Assembly: GCF_051106095.1 (NCBI RefSeq)
Contig: NC_135794.1
Coordinates: 24,430,747-24,494,746 of the forward strand
Source of the DNA: Pogona vitticeps
Taxonomy: Eukaryota > Chordata > Lepidosauria > Squamata > Agamidae
Direction: 5' to 3'
DNA: 64,000 bases
The notes under the pieces were generated by a model. That model had not been told where the DNA came from. It saw nothing but the letters and a program-made list of their open reading frames with translations, and searched no databases. Made by a program: the position numbers and the translations under genes. Positions 24,901 to 36,800 of the stretch are shown one piece after another (position 1 is the first letter of the stretch; each line of letters starts with the position of its first letter).

Positions 24901-27613
24901 CATATCTGTAATTGGCTGGCTGGGTTTGTGAAGGAAAGACTTTGTTATTTAAGCAAAAGAAAAAAAATGAAAATAAGACAGTGATGAGGTCCTAAATATT
25001 GTGTATTATCATGTCTTTTGTATGATGCATGAAAAAGCAGTCCTGTTCTCTACAACTTTGTTGTGTGTTTCACATGATTTATGCAACTTTAGCTAACATG
25101 TTATGCACAGTTAGCAATGTAATTCTGTAGTATACAACAGCAACAACAAAACAGGGAAGTCTTGTGACTAACAGATTGACTGAGCATCTGACAGAGTGGG
25201 CTATCATCTGCCAAGTGAATCTGTTGGTGTTAAAATGTGCTACAAGACTAGGAGGAGGGGGCAGAGATGCTAAAGGAAACCACCATGGCCGACTCTTTGA
25301 AAATTGATGTTACAGCTTTTTACTAGTCATTGGTCAAGAACTGGCACATCATCTCCTGACCCCTGGAAATCTTACCATAAAAGTCATACATTGGCTGCAT
25401 ATCAGTAAGACATTGGTTTCGAAGATGGGGAATCTGAAATTTTAATGTCATATACTGACCTGTTTCTGCGTTTCTGTTGATTTTTGATGTTGATACTGCC
25501 CTTGGTTAGACCTGAACAACTGGGCAAACTTCACTAGACATTTTCTCTCGTGAAGGGGAAACAACGGGGGACCTTTTGCTCAAGAACAGCCTCCCTTGTC
25601 ACCACTAGTGAAAGACAATCTGGGCGATGATCTGAAAAGTCAGATGCGCCCTCAAGGGAGCTCTGTGACTTCAAAGGACCTATGGCTCCAACTTGTGCAT
25701 GACTTGTGACTCAACGGCAACATGTGGGCCTATTGACGGACTTTGGTTCAAATTGGACACTGAGATCAATTGTCCTTCGGGACCAGGTTCAGCCCATGTT
25801 GTCATCCATTGACTATTCCTGTTGAATCCTGATTAATATTAAGAATCTGGCTAGCATGGCATAGAAATAAACCCTATGCAACTCATACTCCCAAGTAAGC
25901 AGGTTTAGGCTGACGGCTGCAATTCTTTATTAAAGCTGTTCTTCCTTCCTTTGGTTTTTGCTCCATTTTTTGCTGCAGAACTGGCAAACAGCATTCAGAG
26001 GAGGAGTGTTTGGAATCCAGTTTTCGAAGCTGGAATCTGCAAAGCCCTCCTACACGTCCTAACAGAGGAACCATAGTCAAGGGGCAGAGACCACACACTT
26101 TGAGTAGATGGAAACGGGATTGATCTCGCTGCAGGAAGCGCAGATCTAATTCTGTGGGTTTTCCTGGGAGATGGGTGTAGAACCCTTGGGCTTTGCACCC
26201 CCATTGATTGAAGTGTGCAACAACCCATGTGTGGCAACTACTGTTGACACAATAATTAACAGCTGTATCACACAAAATTAGATCTTGCTGCCAGGTTGTT
26301 AACACCATCACAGCAATTAATCCAAGACTAGGCTATTGAGATTGGGTTTTATCCAAGCAAGTGCCTACAGAGCAAGAAAGGAATGGTGTTGTGGCATGCA
26401 AAAGACAGCTTTGCCCTATATTGGTTAGCCCCATGCATTGGTTCACTAGAAGAAATGTCTCACTGAATATATCCTAGTACACCTTGGGGGTAGCACAAAC
26501 GAGGGCCAAAACCATATAAGGAAAGATGCACGTACGTGCATGCTAGCCCCATAATATGTCGCCAGTGTAGTATCCTCTTCCAGGACCCACAAATGTGATA
26601 TTTAGAGGTCTAAAGTGAAGGAAATGGACTTGGAGACAACTAAAAGTGGTATTACTAACCAGTGCCCATTTAAACGGGGGCTAATGCACATTGTTCAAAA
26701 AATTTGGAGAGCTGTGATAATGGGGGAGACGGCCAAGCACTGATCACATCCCTGTTGGGAAAAGGAGCAAGTGAGCCAGCAGTAGGAGGGGAGTTTTGCT
26801 GATTTCCCTCTTCCTTTCGTTTCCTGTCCACATTAACTTTTATACGGTTTCTTAAATTGTATGCCTGTATCCTTGTTTGTGGCCGAAGGGCAATAGACAA
26901 ATATAGTGAGTAAATACATAGGGCCAAGATGGCACACTTAACAGACCCAACCAGAAGGAATCGCAGACCTGCAAAGGTATGGATTCAATCCTATTTTCTG
27001 TTTGTCAAGGCTTTTGTCTGTTTTTTACAGAAGAGGTCAGTGGGACAAAGGGAAAGCAAGCGACAAATTGCAGAAACATTTGAGCTGTGTTCGTGATTTC
27101 ACCATCCAAAATACAGCATTGCTGTTTTGAACGATGCCAGATAGATAGAATTAGGCCATTGTGCAAGGAGCTGCTGCAAGGAAGCCATAATTAATCTTAC
27201 AACACTTGCAATTACACTACAGGGGTTCCATGTTCTAAGGCGCTGTTCAGACGGCCATTGTGAGAGACAAGCAGCAGCTCCCTCTCACTCGGACCTAGCT
27301 AGCTGGCACCGAGGAGTCAAGGCATAACCTTAGTACCAGCATGACTGCAGATGGGTCATTGGGCATTCACCAGTTGTGTAAGGGTCCATGTGCTAATGTG
27401 AGGCCTGGCATCATGGCGCCCTTGGAACTCTTCCTAAGTAAGGGAATGGTCTACTTAAGGCAAGAGTCAACTACAGCATTTAAGGAACTCTATGGCATGT
27501 AGACAACACAAGTTCTCCTAGACATGGTGGAGTGGGTAACCACCCCTCAAAGTACCCAACTGGAAGGGTATCATGCGATGTACCCTACTTGAACTTCCTG
27601 TCATGTGTAGCCA

Positions 27614-27832
27614 TTCATAGAATCATAGAAGAACTGAGCTGGAAGGGGCCACTGAGGCCATCAATCCAACCCCCTGCTCAAGGCAGGACTTGCCACACCC
27701 CCCCCCCCGAGGTAATTGGTTCTGTTGCTGTACTGCTCTAACACTTAAGACGTTTTTCCTGGTATTCAGCCTAATACTGTAGTAGAATATTGGCCTTCCT
27801 TGATCTTTCACAGCATGCAGCCTACCCATCAT
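27614..27832 (-). mobile_element. CR1 LINE 3' fragment, minus orientation
   Basis: Starts with TTCATAGAATCATAGAAG, the reverse complement of the CR1 terminal ATTCTATG repeat, followed by CTGGAAGGGGCCACTGAGGC and TCCAACCCCCTGCTCAAGGC, the conserved 3' UTR of amniote CR1. Only the 3' end is present, as is usual for 5'-truncated CR1. Confidence 0.85.
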
Positions 27833-28549
27833 TTTATGCGACTTTAGAAATACCAGAAAACACCAGCCAGCTTAGTTCTAAAGAGTGCCATTGTTGAGGA
27901 TGCGTGAATAACTGCCTTAAAAGAAGGACAGAAAGAAACAAGCGGCCTTTATGTGGGTGCGCGTTTCTGGACCATGAAAGGGGGACTTAAAAAGCACAAT
28001 GGGCATTTTCATTGTAACAACACAATTATTTTAAATGCGACCCAGCAAATATCTTAAGAAAAATGTCACAGGCTATAATTTGAGAGGCAACCCCATCTGG
28101 GGTGGGATTTTTAACAAGACAAACCACATTTTGAACAAAGGAGGCATTTGTTTACCGTCTTGTTTGGAGTGGGCATTTTTTTTTCCCACTGGTTTCTCTG
28201 TCCGGGCAGACGGGTTCTCCCACATAGCTAAGGAGAAGAGCAGTGGCCGGTTTCCTAAATAACTTGTTTCTCAACAGAAGTACGAAAAGCAGAAATGTAG
28301 CAAAGCAAAAGTGTTTTGCAAAGGGCGGGTTGCAGAGAGATTCAGCTGTTGACTCGGAAAAGCGATGAAACCTCAAGGACTGGTTATCTTCTGGCATGCG
28401 CCTTGCACTCTGACATTTATCAATGGCTCATTAAACTTAAATTGCAGCCTCTTAAGTGCCATTGATACAATCTGTATAAAGTAACCCTATGGATTTTGAT
28501 ATCCACCACTATCACCCAAGGAAACCTTGGCGGAAGGTTTGTAGATGGA

Positions 28550-28775
28550 GACAGTATAGTGTAGTGGGTACAATGCTGGACTAGAACTTGGGTTTAAGTC
28601 CGTCCCCCCCCACTCCTACTTGGCAAGCCACCTCACTGGGCAGCCTTGGGCCCATCACACTTTCTCAGCCTGACTTTACCTCACGGGATTGTTGCAAAGT
28701 GTAAAAGAGGGAGGAAGAAAGCCGTGGATGCTCCCTTCACTACAGCAAAGCCAGAATAGAAATGCAATAAAACAA
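28550..28775 (+). repeat. tRNA-derived SINE with long body, plus orientation
   Basis: The head AGTATAGTGTAGTGGGTACA and AATGCTGGACTAGAAC lead to a box-B-like GGGTTTAAGTCC. The body reads GCCACCTCACTGGGCAGCCT and CCTCACGGGATTGTTGCAAA, ending near CAGAATAGAAATGCAATAAA. This is the same broad family as 35235. Confidence 0.78.
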
Positions 28776-31304
28776 CAATCAGAAAATACAATAATATAAC
28801 ATGACTCTGAATGGCCGTATCATCCCAACTGAACTGTGTTCCTATATGCTATAACAGAGAAATGGCTTCTGGAGTACTAAGGAGTAATGTTGATCTCAGA
28901 AGAGTATGTGATGGAAGCACACAACGTTCACTCTTTTCCCACATGACATAAAAGTGGTTAATTTGCTCAAGCAGTTTTTGACATAAATATAGAGCCATAT
29001 TGATTGAAGTGTTTATTTGCATTACACATTTGTTTTCTCGGCATCATCTTATGTATTAACAGTTAGGAAGTATTTTCATAGGTAAGGTACACAAGAACCA
29101 ATGTGGAAACAGCCTGAAGCAATAGGATGTAGAATGCAGAGAGGAAGCAAAGGATTGTATGGGGTCAAGCAAGTGGTCCATGCACCCCAACATTCTCCAC
29201 ACTGACTGGGATGGGAATCCAATCTCTGCCCCCTTCCTCAGAAACTGTGGTCTGGTGTAACCTTAACTGGATCAACACCCCTACTTGCTGAGTCACATGA
29301 TTACAAAAACTCAACTTGAGTGTTTGACTTGGAGGAGCTTTTCTGAGTCTTGAAAGATAAAAAGGATGTAAACAAAGTCTGTGATCAAGTCTCTCTCTGT
29401 CCAGCATCACTTGCTTGCCGGCTGAGCTTACTTATTCTGCTTCTAAGCTCAGGGTTGTATTTTTAGCTTCTTAATTCCACCTGGAAAAGAACTAGATCGC
29501 TCGTGGTCAAACCACGTATTCCACGTCTTGAAACCCCAACGGCTGCTGCTTCTCTATAAAGTGCTACTGGGAGTAAGCGATCTGCAGAAGATCAGCAGCA
29601 GGTGAGAGAAGTCATGTTGAAACTTACCTTCTAGCCTTTGGCTTCCATTTCTAACTCAACCCTGGGATTTCCCAATCTCTCTCCCCTGTTTAGCTAATGG
29701 TATCAGTATTATCTGATACATCCCTAATTTGAGTTAATAATGATCTTTTCTTTTGTGGATTATGAATGGACAGGGCAGCTAAATTCCCTTTGCCAAACAG
29801 GTTATCCACTTTGTCGGTTTTGACACAATGGGCCATGGGGGGAGGGGCGGAATGCAACACCATTAATTCCTGGCTGTATTCTCCTTGTTTAGTGTCATTT
29901 CCTGAAAGCTATCTAGATAGAATGGCGATGGTTTCCACGCTGAGACCAAAAAAGCAATTCTATCAACTATGTTTAATTCATAATTATTTCTAAAACCATC
30001 TTAAAGTACTGCCCTAGGGTAAGTAAGAACACTGGCAAGTATGATGTGTTAATGCATTGGTTTTCAACTAGTCAGACTTTCTCTTGTAGCTCCTTGCAAA
30101 AGTGATACTGTACTACAAATATGAATAATCTGGACAAAGGTTGGGTTTAAATTTTTCCATGCTCAGTGAAAGAAAAAGAAGTTGTTAGATTTTCAGGTTT
30201 CCTGTTCTAGCATCCAGATGGACACCATCAAAATATCCTGGAGGACATGCTGGCTTTATTGACAATTTGGAATCCTGAGTTCAGAGGATATTTGCTTAGT
30301 TGCTGTTCTTTCAAAACTTAATTCCTTTTCTGCAAATGGAGCGACTTGCAAAAAAGGTTAGCAATAGAATCAGCTGGTTTGCCATTTTTAAAGGGTAAAG
30401 GAAAATTCTGGGCAGAACCCAAATGTAGCCAGTTAGGTCAATAGCCTCTGCACATATCATTTGTTAGCGTTATCCACACAGGATCACATGTGTAGCCTCT
30501 AACTGAGATAAATAACAAGCAAGAGGTGACACCTTTAATAATTGCCCTGCATTTCCTATCAGAGATTCGATAACTGGGGCGAAGCAGCCTCCTCTTTGGT
30601 GAGCCACAGGCTTGCTATGTACCTCCTGGTCTTGCTTGATCCTTGATTTACCCATGTGCTTTGGCTTGTAAATAAAAGATTGTAAAACTAATTGTAAAGA
30701 AATGATCTAGGATGATCCATGCAAAACCCACTGTGCTTCCCCAGGTTTCCAGACTGGGGGACAAATCATAGACCAGAGACCTACTGGTAGGTGAGAAAAA
30801 CTGATTTTTTAAAAAATAACTTTTGTTACTTTTGTATATGTTAGGTGGCTTTAAAGGCAAAGCACTCCTATTCATTCTGAGCCCAATTATCCCAGTACAT
30901 TGGAAATGGAGGAGAAAAAAACTGAAAAGAGACAGCCCTATTTTATTTCTTTCCCATCTTTCTCCTCAAAAAGGGACCCAGCACAGCTTACATAAGACAC
31001 CAAATGGGCATTAAGAAAAGGAAATTCCTTTTCACAAATGCATTAAAGGTGCTCTTAGTCTTTTTCTTTTTAATTACATTCGATGGCATGTTTTTCCTCT
31101 CCCATGGGGTTTTACTGGAATGAGCGTTTTATGATGACAAATGGCCTAATGACACTGTACATATTGTTTTAAGTATAATTCTAACCCTTTGCAAGCTGAA
31201 TTTTCCCTTTGGGTGATTGGCTCGTGCTTATTTGAAATGGATCTGCAGATTTCTTCAAGAAAATGCCCAAGAGTGCTTTCAACTTTAAACATTGCCTTCC
31301 GTAG

Positions 31305-31378
31305 TTGTGAGCCGCCTTGGGTGTTTTCCCAAGGAGAAAGGTGGGGTAAAAATATCTCACGTTTAAAGGAATAAAGGA
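31305..31378 (+). repeat. LINE/SINE 3' tail (GCCGCCTTGGGT family)
   Basis: GAGCCGCCTTGGGTGTTTTC followed by GGAGAAAGGTGGGGTAAAAA and an AATAAAGGAA tail. The same tail recurs at 45425 and 50868. Family name not certain. Confidence 0.6.
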
Positions 31379-31654
31379 AGGGAGTGACCTGCTGGGTCAG
31401 GGGCCAGACCGGTCAACGAAGTGGCCTGTAAACTTTGTGGGACCAGCATAAATGTCTGGGCCTTTCAAAGAGGCCACGCTGCTAGCCTGGAATCACAAAA
31501 ACACAAAGCAAACGCTAACACCACAACGTTGTGGCCTCCTGGTCAGCATCCTTGACCCTAGCAGGAGCCACAACAGTTCGGGGTTTGCTTTGTTTTGGCG
31601 ACCTAGCCCCACACTTTGGTGCTGTTGTGATGGGGGGGCGGTTGTGGTTGTGTG

Positions 31655-31735
31655 TGTATTTATTTATTTATTTGGTTTGCATCCCGCCCATCTGGTCTAT
31701 ACGACCACTCTAGGCGGCTTAATTAATTTTAATTG
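31655..31735 (-). repeat. L2-like LINE 3' tail, minus orientation
   Basis: A (TTTA)n run followed by GCATCCCGCCCATCTGGTCT and CGACCACTCTAGGCGGCTTA. This is the reverse complement of the LINE 3' end at 45975-46025 and matches the longer minus copy at 33757. Confidence 0.75.
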
Positions 31736-31739
31736 CTAC

Positions 31740-32480
31740 TTCCCCGCCCTTGACTTTGGCCCGGCTGAGAGAGAGCAGGCCGCGCGTCGCTTAGCAACGA
31801 GGGCTGAAATGGGCGGAGAGCGAGCCAAGGGTCTGAGGAGGCGGGGTGGGTGGGTTGTTTTTTTAAAAAAAGCGCAACGCTTTCGACGCGGTTTGGCTCC
31901 TGCCGGGCGCCGTCCCAGGTGATGCGCCGCCTCCTCCGCCTCCCCTTTCGTACGTACGCCAGTGGCGTAACCGGGTCTCGTTGGGGAGCCGCGTCAGCCG
32001 CCGCGGAGTCGACGCTGGCGGAAGGAGGGAGCGGAAGCCTCGGCCGGACGGAGGGAGGGAAGGGGCAAAAAGGCAGCCATGGGCGAAGCGGCCTGCTCCC
32101 GCCGACCCCCAGTCTTCGCTTAGGAGGAGGAGGAGAAGGAGGAGGAAGCGAAGCGCCCCGGTCGCCGCCGCTTGGTTGGAGCCATGGACAAAGCCGTCGG
32201 CGGCCAGGTAGTCGGTGGGTCCGGGTGGGGGCGAGGGAGGGGGGTGTTTCCTGGGGGGGGTTACCACACCTTCGCCCTCCTCTGGAATGGGGTTGCTAGG
32301 CAGCATGAGGGGTGGGTGGGAGGGGCAGGGTGGGCGTGAGGAGGCTTTCTCAGCTGGGGGGGGAGGGAAGATATCGAAATGGGGGGAGAGGAAAAGGGGC
32401 TGGGGAGGGGGACGGGAGGGGCTGATGATGGGGTTTTTGGAGGGGGACCGGGGGGGGAGAGGGGCTGGGGTCAAAGGACG
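31740..32480 (+). promoter_or_regulatory. CpG-rich SECISBP2L promoter and first exon
   Basis: GC-rich, CpG-dense stretch around the SECISBP2L start, with a CTTAGCAAC motif at 31790-31798 that is the complement of the two COPS2 half-sites. The 5' UTR is probably within 31.9-32.18 kb. No TATA box was seen. Confidence 0.7.
32184..32207 (+). CDS. SECISBP2L: SECISBP2L coding exon 1
   Basis: Eight codons, MDKAVGGQ, phase 0, donor GTAGTC. The human first exon is also eight codons (MDRAPTEQ). G at -3 and G at +4. Confidence 0.88.
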
Positions 32481-33759
32481 CTCGTAGGCTTTTCCTTGTA
32501 TCTTGTTTTCTTTTTTGTGGGGGGGAAGCTGGTATTCAAAACATGTGGAAAACCCAGGGGGTGGTTTGAGGCAGTGTCACCTGGGGGGGGGTCAGTGCTG
32601 CGAGGGAGGGGGAGGGTTGGGGATCCCTTTGGAGCTGGGGAGGGGAGGGCCCGGAGGAGAAAGAGGGGGAGGGGGATTCCTGTCAAGAAGGGTGTTTGGG
32701 CGGGGGGGGGGGGTCGTGGGGAACAAGGACTGTTTAATTGGGTGGGTTTGGGTGTGTTTATGTTTCCAGGTGGAGTGAAGGTGGCAGAGAGGGGTGGGGG
32801 GGGGAAGGCTCAAAGCAAAGATGGGGCTGGGAGGGAAGGGGCCAAATCCTGACACCAAGACTGCTCTTCTCCCTTCTCTCCCCCCCTTCTTGCCCCCCCC
32901 CAGTTGAGAGGTTCAGGCTGAAGGGAATTAGGTGTGGTGCCAGAGCAGGGGGGAGGGTTTAAGGAGGATTTATGGCAGCTCTGAATGGGCTGTTTGTTTG
33001 TTTCATGTCGTTTATATAAACTTCCTTTCTGTCCTTTTGGGGAACCCAACGAGGCTACTTAGGAAATCGTGGGGGGGGGCTACGAGTTACATAAAGGAGA
33101 GCATGAACCCATGTAGTTGCACGTCGAGTTATGCTTTTCTTTTGCTTCCAAGGAGAGTCCACCTTTAGGTGCAAGAACAGAGTTATGGGTGGAAGGGGAA
33201 GAGGGTGGCCAGCTGCTGATGGGATGTGTGGGGGTGAGAGACGGATTAATCATTAACAACAATAACAACATACCTGGAGCATATTTCAAGTGATCCGTGT
33301 TAACAAGTTCAACATGCGGCCGTCTTAGGTGTTGCTCTTTCCGTAGGATGGGTGAGGGTGGTCGCTGGTCTGCGGCCACCCCGAGAACGTCCCTTCTCTG
33401 CCATATCAGCTCCTAGGTTTATAAGCTGGAGAGGGGGTGACAATCCGGATTGGGACAAATTATCATCTTCTCAGCCTTGGGCTGCGAATATTAGGAGCCT
33501 GGCAGATGGAGGGAGAGAACTTGGTTGCAGACTCGGAGGGCAAAAGGGAAAATCACGGCGACTCAAGAAGAGATTTAGAAAAAGAGCCATCCCAGAAGTT
33601 TCATGTACTGTATTGATTTTGTAGCTGGCGAAATACCTTGTTAATGATGTTTTATTTTTATTGAAGCCTAAAGGTGTGTTCAGTGAGCACCTGCTTCTGA
33701 TTGCATGCTATTTTTTTAGGTTTTGCCTTGCTTATTTTATATTGGTTTGTAACACTGAT

Positions 33760-33814
<55 letters not shown>

Positions 33815-36800
33815 TTGTATTTATACCCCGCCTATCTAGTCATTTCGACCACTCTAGGCGGCTTACAACAAATGATAACAAGTTCTAAAAAATTTATAAC
33901 AATTAATTAATTAGATGATTCTATAAGATGGGAAAAATAAAAATAAATCAAATAAAGAGAGGGAAAAAAAAGGAAAGAGGACAGGAATTAACTGGAAGGG
34001 AAGGCCTGCCTAAACATCCATGTTTTTAGTTGGTTCTTAAAAGTACCCAGCGAGGGTGCAGCACGAATCTCCGGAGGTAGGTTATTCCAGAGACGAGGAG
34101 CCACCGCTGAGAAGGCCCGGTTTCTAGTTCTTTCTTTCCGGGTCTCCCTTGGCGTGAGGCTCATCAGCCTCACCTCTTGGCTCACCCGGGTGACAAGCAT
34201 ACAGTATTTATTTAAACAAGAAGGAAGCTGTTTGCAATAAAATGCTCACCTCGGATTCAGAAATGGGCATGTTAGCTAGCCAAGCCAGTTAGAGTTCAGA
34301 TGTCCTGCTTTAAAGTGGTTTGTAGATGATCCATTGATAGTAATGGGAATCCTACGCAAACTCCACTCCAGTAGATGATAAACGTGGGACTGGTTCCTCT
34401 GTATGACACAAGAGAGTACAAAAGTGTAGAAGCTGAAAAAAAACCGAACACTGCATTTTTAGATGGCAATTTGTGTGCAAAGCTATTTCCTGAAAAATCT
34501 CTATTGGCCTGTCACTTGATTATTAGTCATTATTGAGGGTGCCCCTTGTCAGTCCTTTCTCAAGACTATATCCTCTGTTGCTACGTGCTGTCCATTTGTC
34601 TCTGATTTACAGGGACTCTGTGAAGGCATAACCCCTAGTGACCTGTCGTCAGCAGCCCCGCTCAGCTCTTGTAAATTCAAGGATGGGGTTTCTTTTATCA
34701 AGTCAATCCATCTCGTATTTGGTCTCCCTCTTTCCTTGCTTCCTCCCCATTTCCCCAGCATGATTGTCTTTTCCAGAGAATCCTGCTTTCTCGTGATGTG
34801 CCCAAAGGGTGACCGCCCCGGTTTTGTCATTTTTTGCCTCTAGAAATGGTTCAGGCTTTACTCTGAGGCAGACCTAAACAGGATTGTAAGCTCTGATAAG
34901 TCTTCCTTAGACTATTTTATTGCATGGACATTTTATAGTTTGGTTCATAATTCATCTGATGTCTAACTGTAGGTTTCAAGCCTTCTTTAAAAGGAGCTCA
35001 GGTGACGATAGGAGCTAGAGAGGTGGACCTGCACTCTGTTAAGAGAAAAATATATTCGAAATTAGTGGGGATGCCAGTGGAGTAGAAGGCTGCAGGTGAT
35101 TGGAAGTTTCACATGCACCCTTGTGATGTGATTATCTGGGAAACATCAGATGAAAGCTTCTGCTTCAGTGTCTCATGGCACTGGATTCTCCACAGTCTAG
35201 CAGGATCTACTCCCAAGCAACTATATAATAGATACCTAGTGTGGTGTAGCAGATAGAATGATGGAAACTCTGGAGGCCTGGGTTCGAATCTCGACTGGAA
35301 ACTCATTGGGGATGTGGACCTGATAAAACCACACCTTAAATATCTCACTTACCTTGGAAGCCTCATTGGGGTCACTAAAAGTCGCTGCCAAAAATTTCTC
35401 TGTCCCCACTCACCCAGTACATTCCTAGGTGTCTCCTCTCTCTGCCATAAACCTTGCGAACTCTGCTGGGATCCGGTACATTGAGCTTAGCGGTATTAAC
35501 CTTGTGCTCTGAGTTGGCTTTCCGATGTCAACGTTTGCACCTTGCAAAATGTTTGTCCTTTTTAAGTTGTTGGAACTGATGCTGTAGCGCTTTAATTTAT
35601 TTGAATTCTTGTTACATATAGTTTTTTTCTTCTTAAAATTTGTTTCTTTACAAGGAAGCTTGTGGGTTGCAACTCCCATTAACCCTAACGAATATAGTTT
35701 GTTGTTAGTGATTATGAGAGTTGTCGAACAACATCCGGGGATGCCGTTGCCCTACATAAATGCTGTAGTGGATTGATTTGTATGACATGACAGCCAGAGG
35801 TCTTCAGAGATCTTGGCTTGTGGACCGTCACCCCACAGTCAGTCATGCCGGCTCGTAGCAGGAGTGATTCAATAGACCACATAACTTTAAGAACAGTTTA
35901 TCTTGGCTGTTCAATTGTGTCATAGAGCAGGTGACTTGGGTTTTTATTTTTTTGCTGTTTTTTTCCACTCGCCTAGTAAGCAAGTTTAAAAAGAATGTTT
36001 TTTTCTGTTCAAACCAGTAAAAGGAAGCTGCTCTCTTTGGATTGGACAATAAAATAGCACTGGTGTGTACTCAGACATAGTTCGTGTGGTTTTCTTCATG
36101 CCAAGTCTGTTTAGGATGCCAGACATGAGGTGGGAGGAGGTGCTAGAAAGTGCTAACAGCCACTTACGGGATGCCTAAACAGCAGTTTGCAAAAATGCTT
36201 GCAGTGGAAACTCACTAGCAGAAGCTTATTATTTTCTCAGATTAATTCTTTTGTGTGTTATGTTGTTAATTTGATTTGATGAAATAAGGCAATTTAAGCG
36301 GAAAATATTTTCTAGCATAGATGCATAGCATAGACACCATTGTGTTTTCAGTCTAATGCCATTTTGAGCAGGGGTGGGGGAATCCTCCCCGTATTACTGA
36401 TCAAATAGGATTCCCCGGCTTGTAACAGAATTCACACAATATTGCACAGATTAATCTTCTGCCGGCTGGCACGTTTGTCATGCCTTAAGATTGCATTGCT
36501 TGGAATTTTGTCACTATGGCCGCAGCTGTTTGTGTGTTTGCAAAGCTAATCTTAAAATAGGCAAAAATGTAACTTCTTGTCTGCTTACTTTCCCAATTTA
36601 AAAATGGACACATATGTCATAAATTGTCTAAAATTGGGTGGGTGGGGGAGTCACGCTTTCAATCGTGCGGCTTCTCATTCCAGCAGTTAGCCGTTATAAA
36701 CCCCAGCTTTATTTTGCATTTGGAATATAATAAGCCTGCAATCTGCTTTACGTTAGTTACACAAGGCGCCTTCAGATGCGAACACAGCTCTCCTAAAGAA

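Larger units (their letters stand above)
21901..31739. other. COPS2-SECISBP2L intergenic region
   Basis: About 10 kb without a recognised gene. It contains G and C homopolymers (about 22008-22020), a CR1 fragment (27614), a SINE (28550), LINE-like tails (31305 and 31655) and several faint old repeats. ORFs in this stretch are short and show no family resemblance. Confidence 0.75.

Noticed and set aside
26670-26927. 85-codon minus-strand ORF
   Set aside because: No recognisable domain. Contains words resembling LINE 3' sequence (GGGCAATAGACAAATA).
31863-32474. 203-codon minus-strand ORF over the SECISBP2L first exon
   Set aside because: Antisense shadow of a CpG island. Proline/serine-rich low complexity.
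35270-35300. Functional tRNA gene
   Set aside because: The box B GGTTCGAATC is good but belongs to a tRNA-derived SINE head with a SINE body. No acceptor-stem pairing found.
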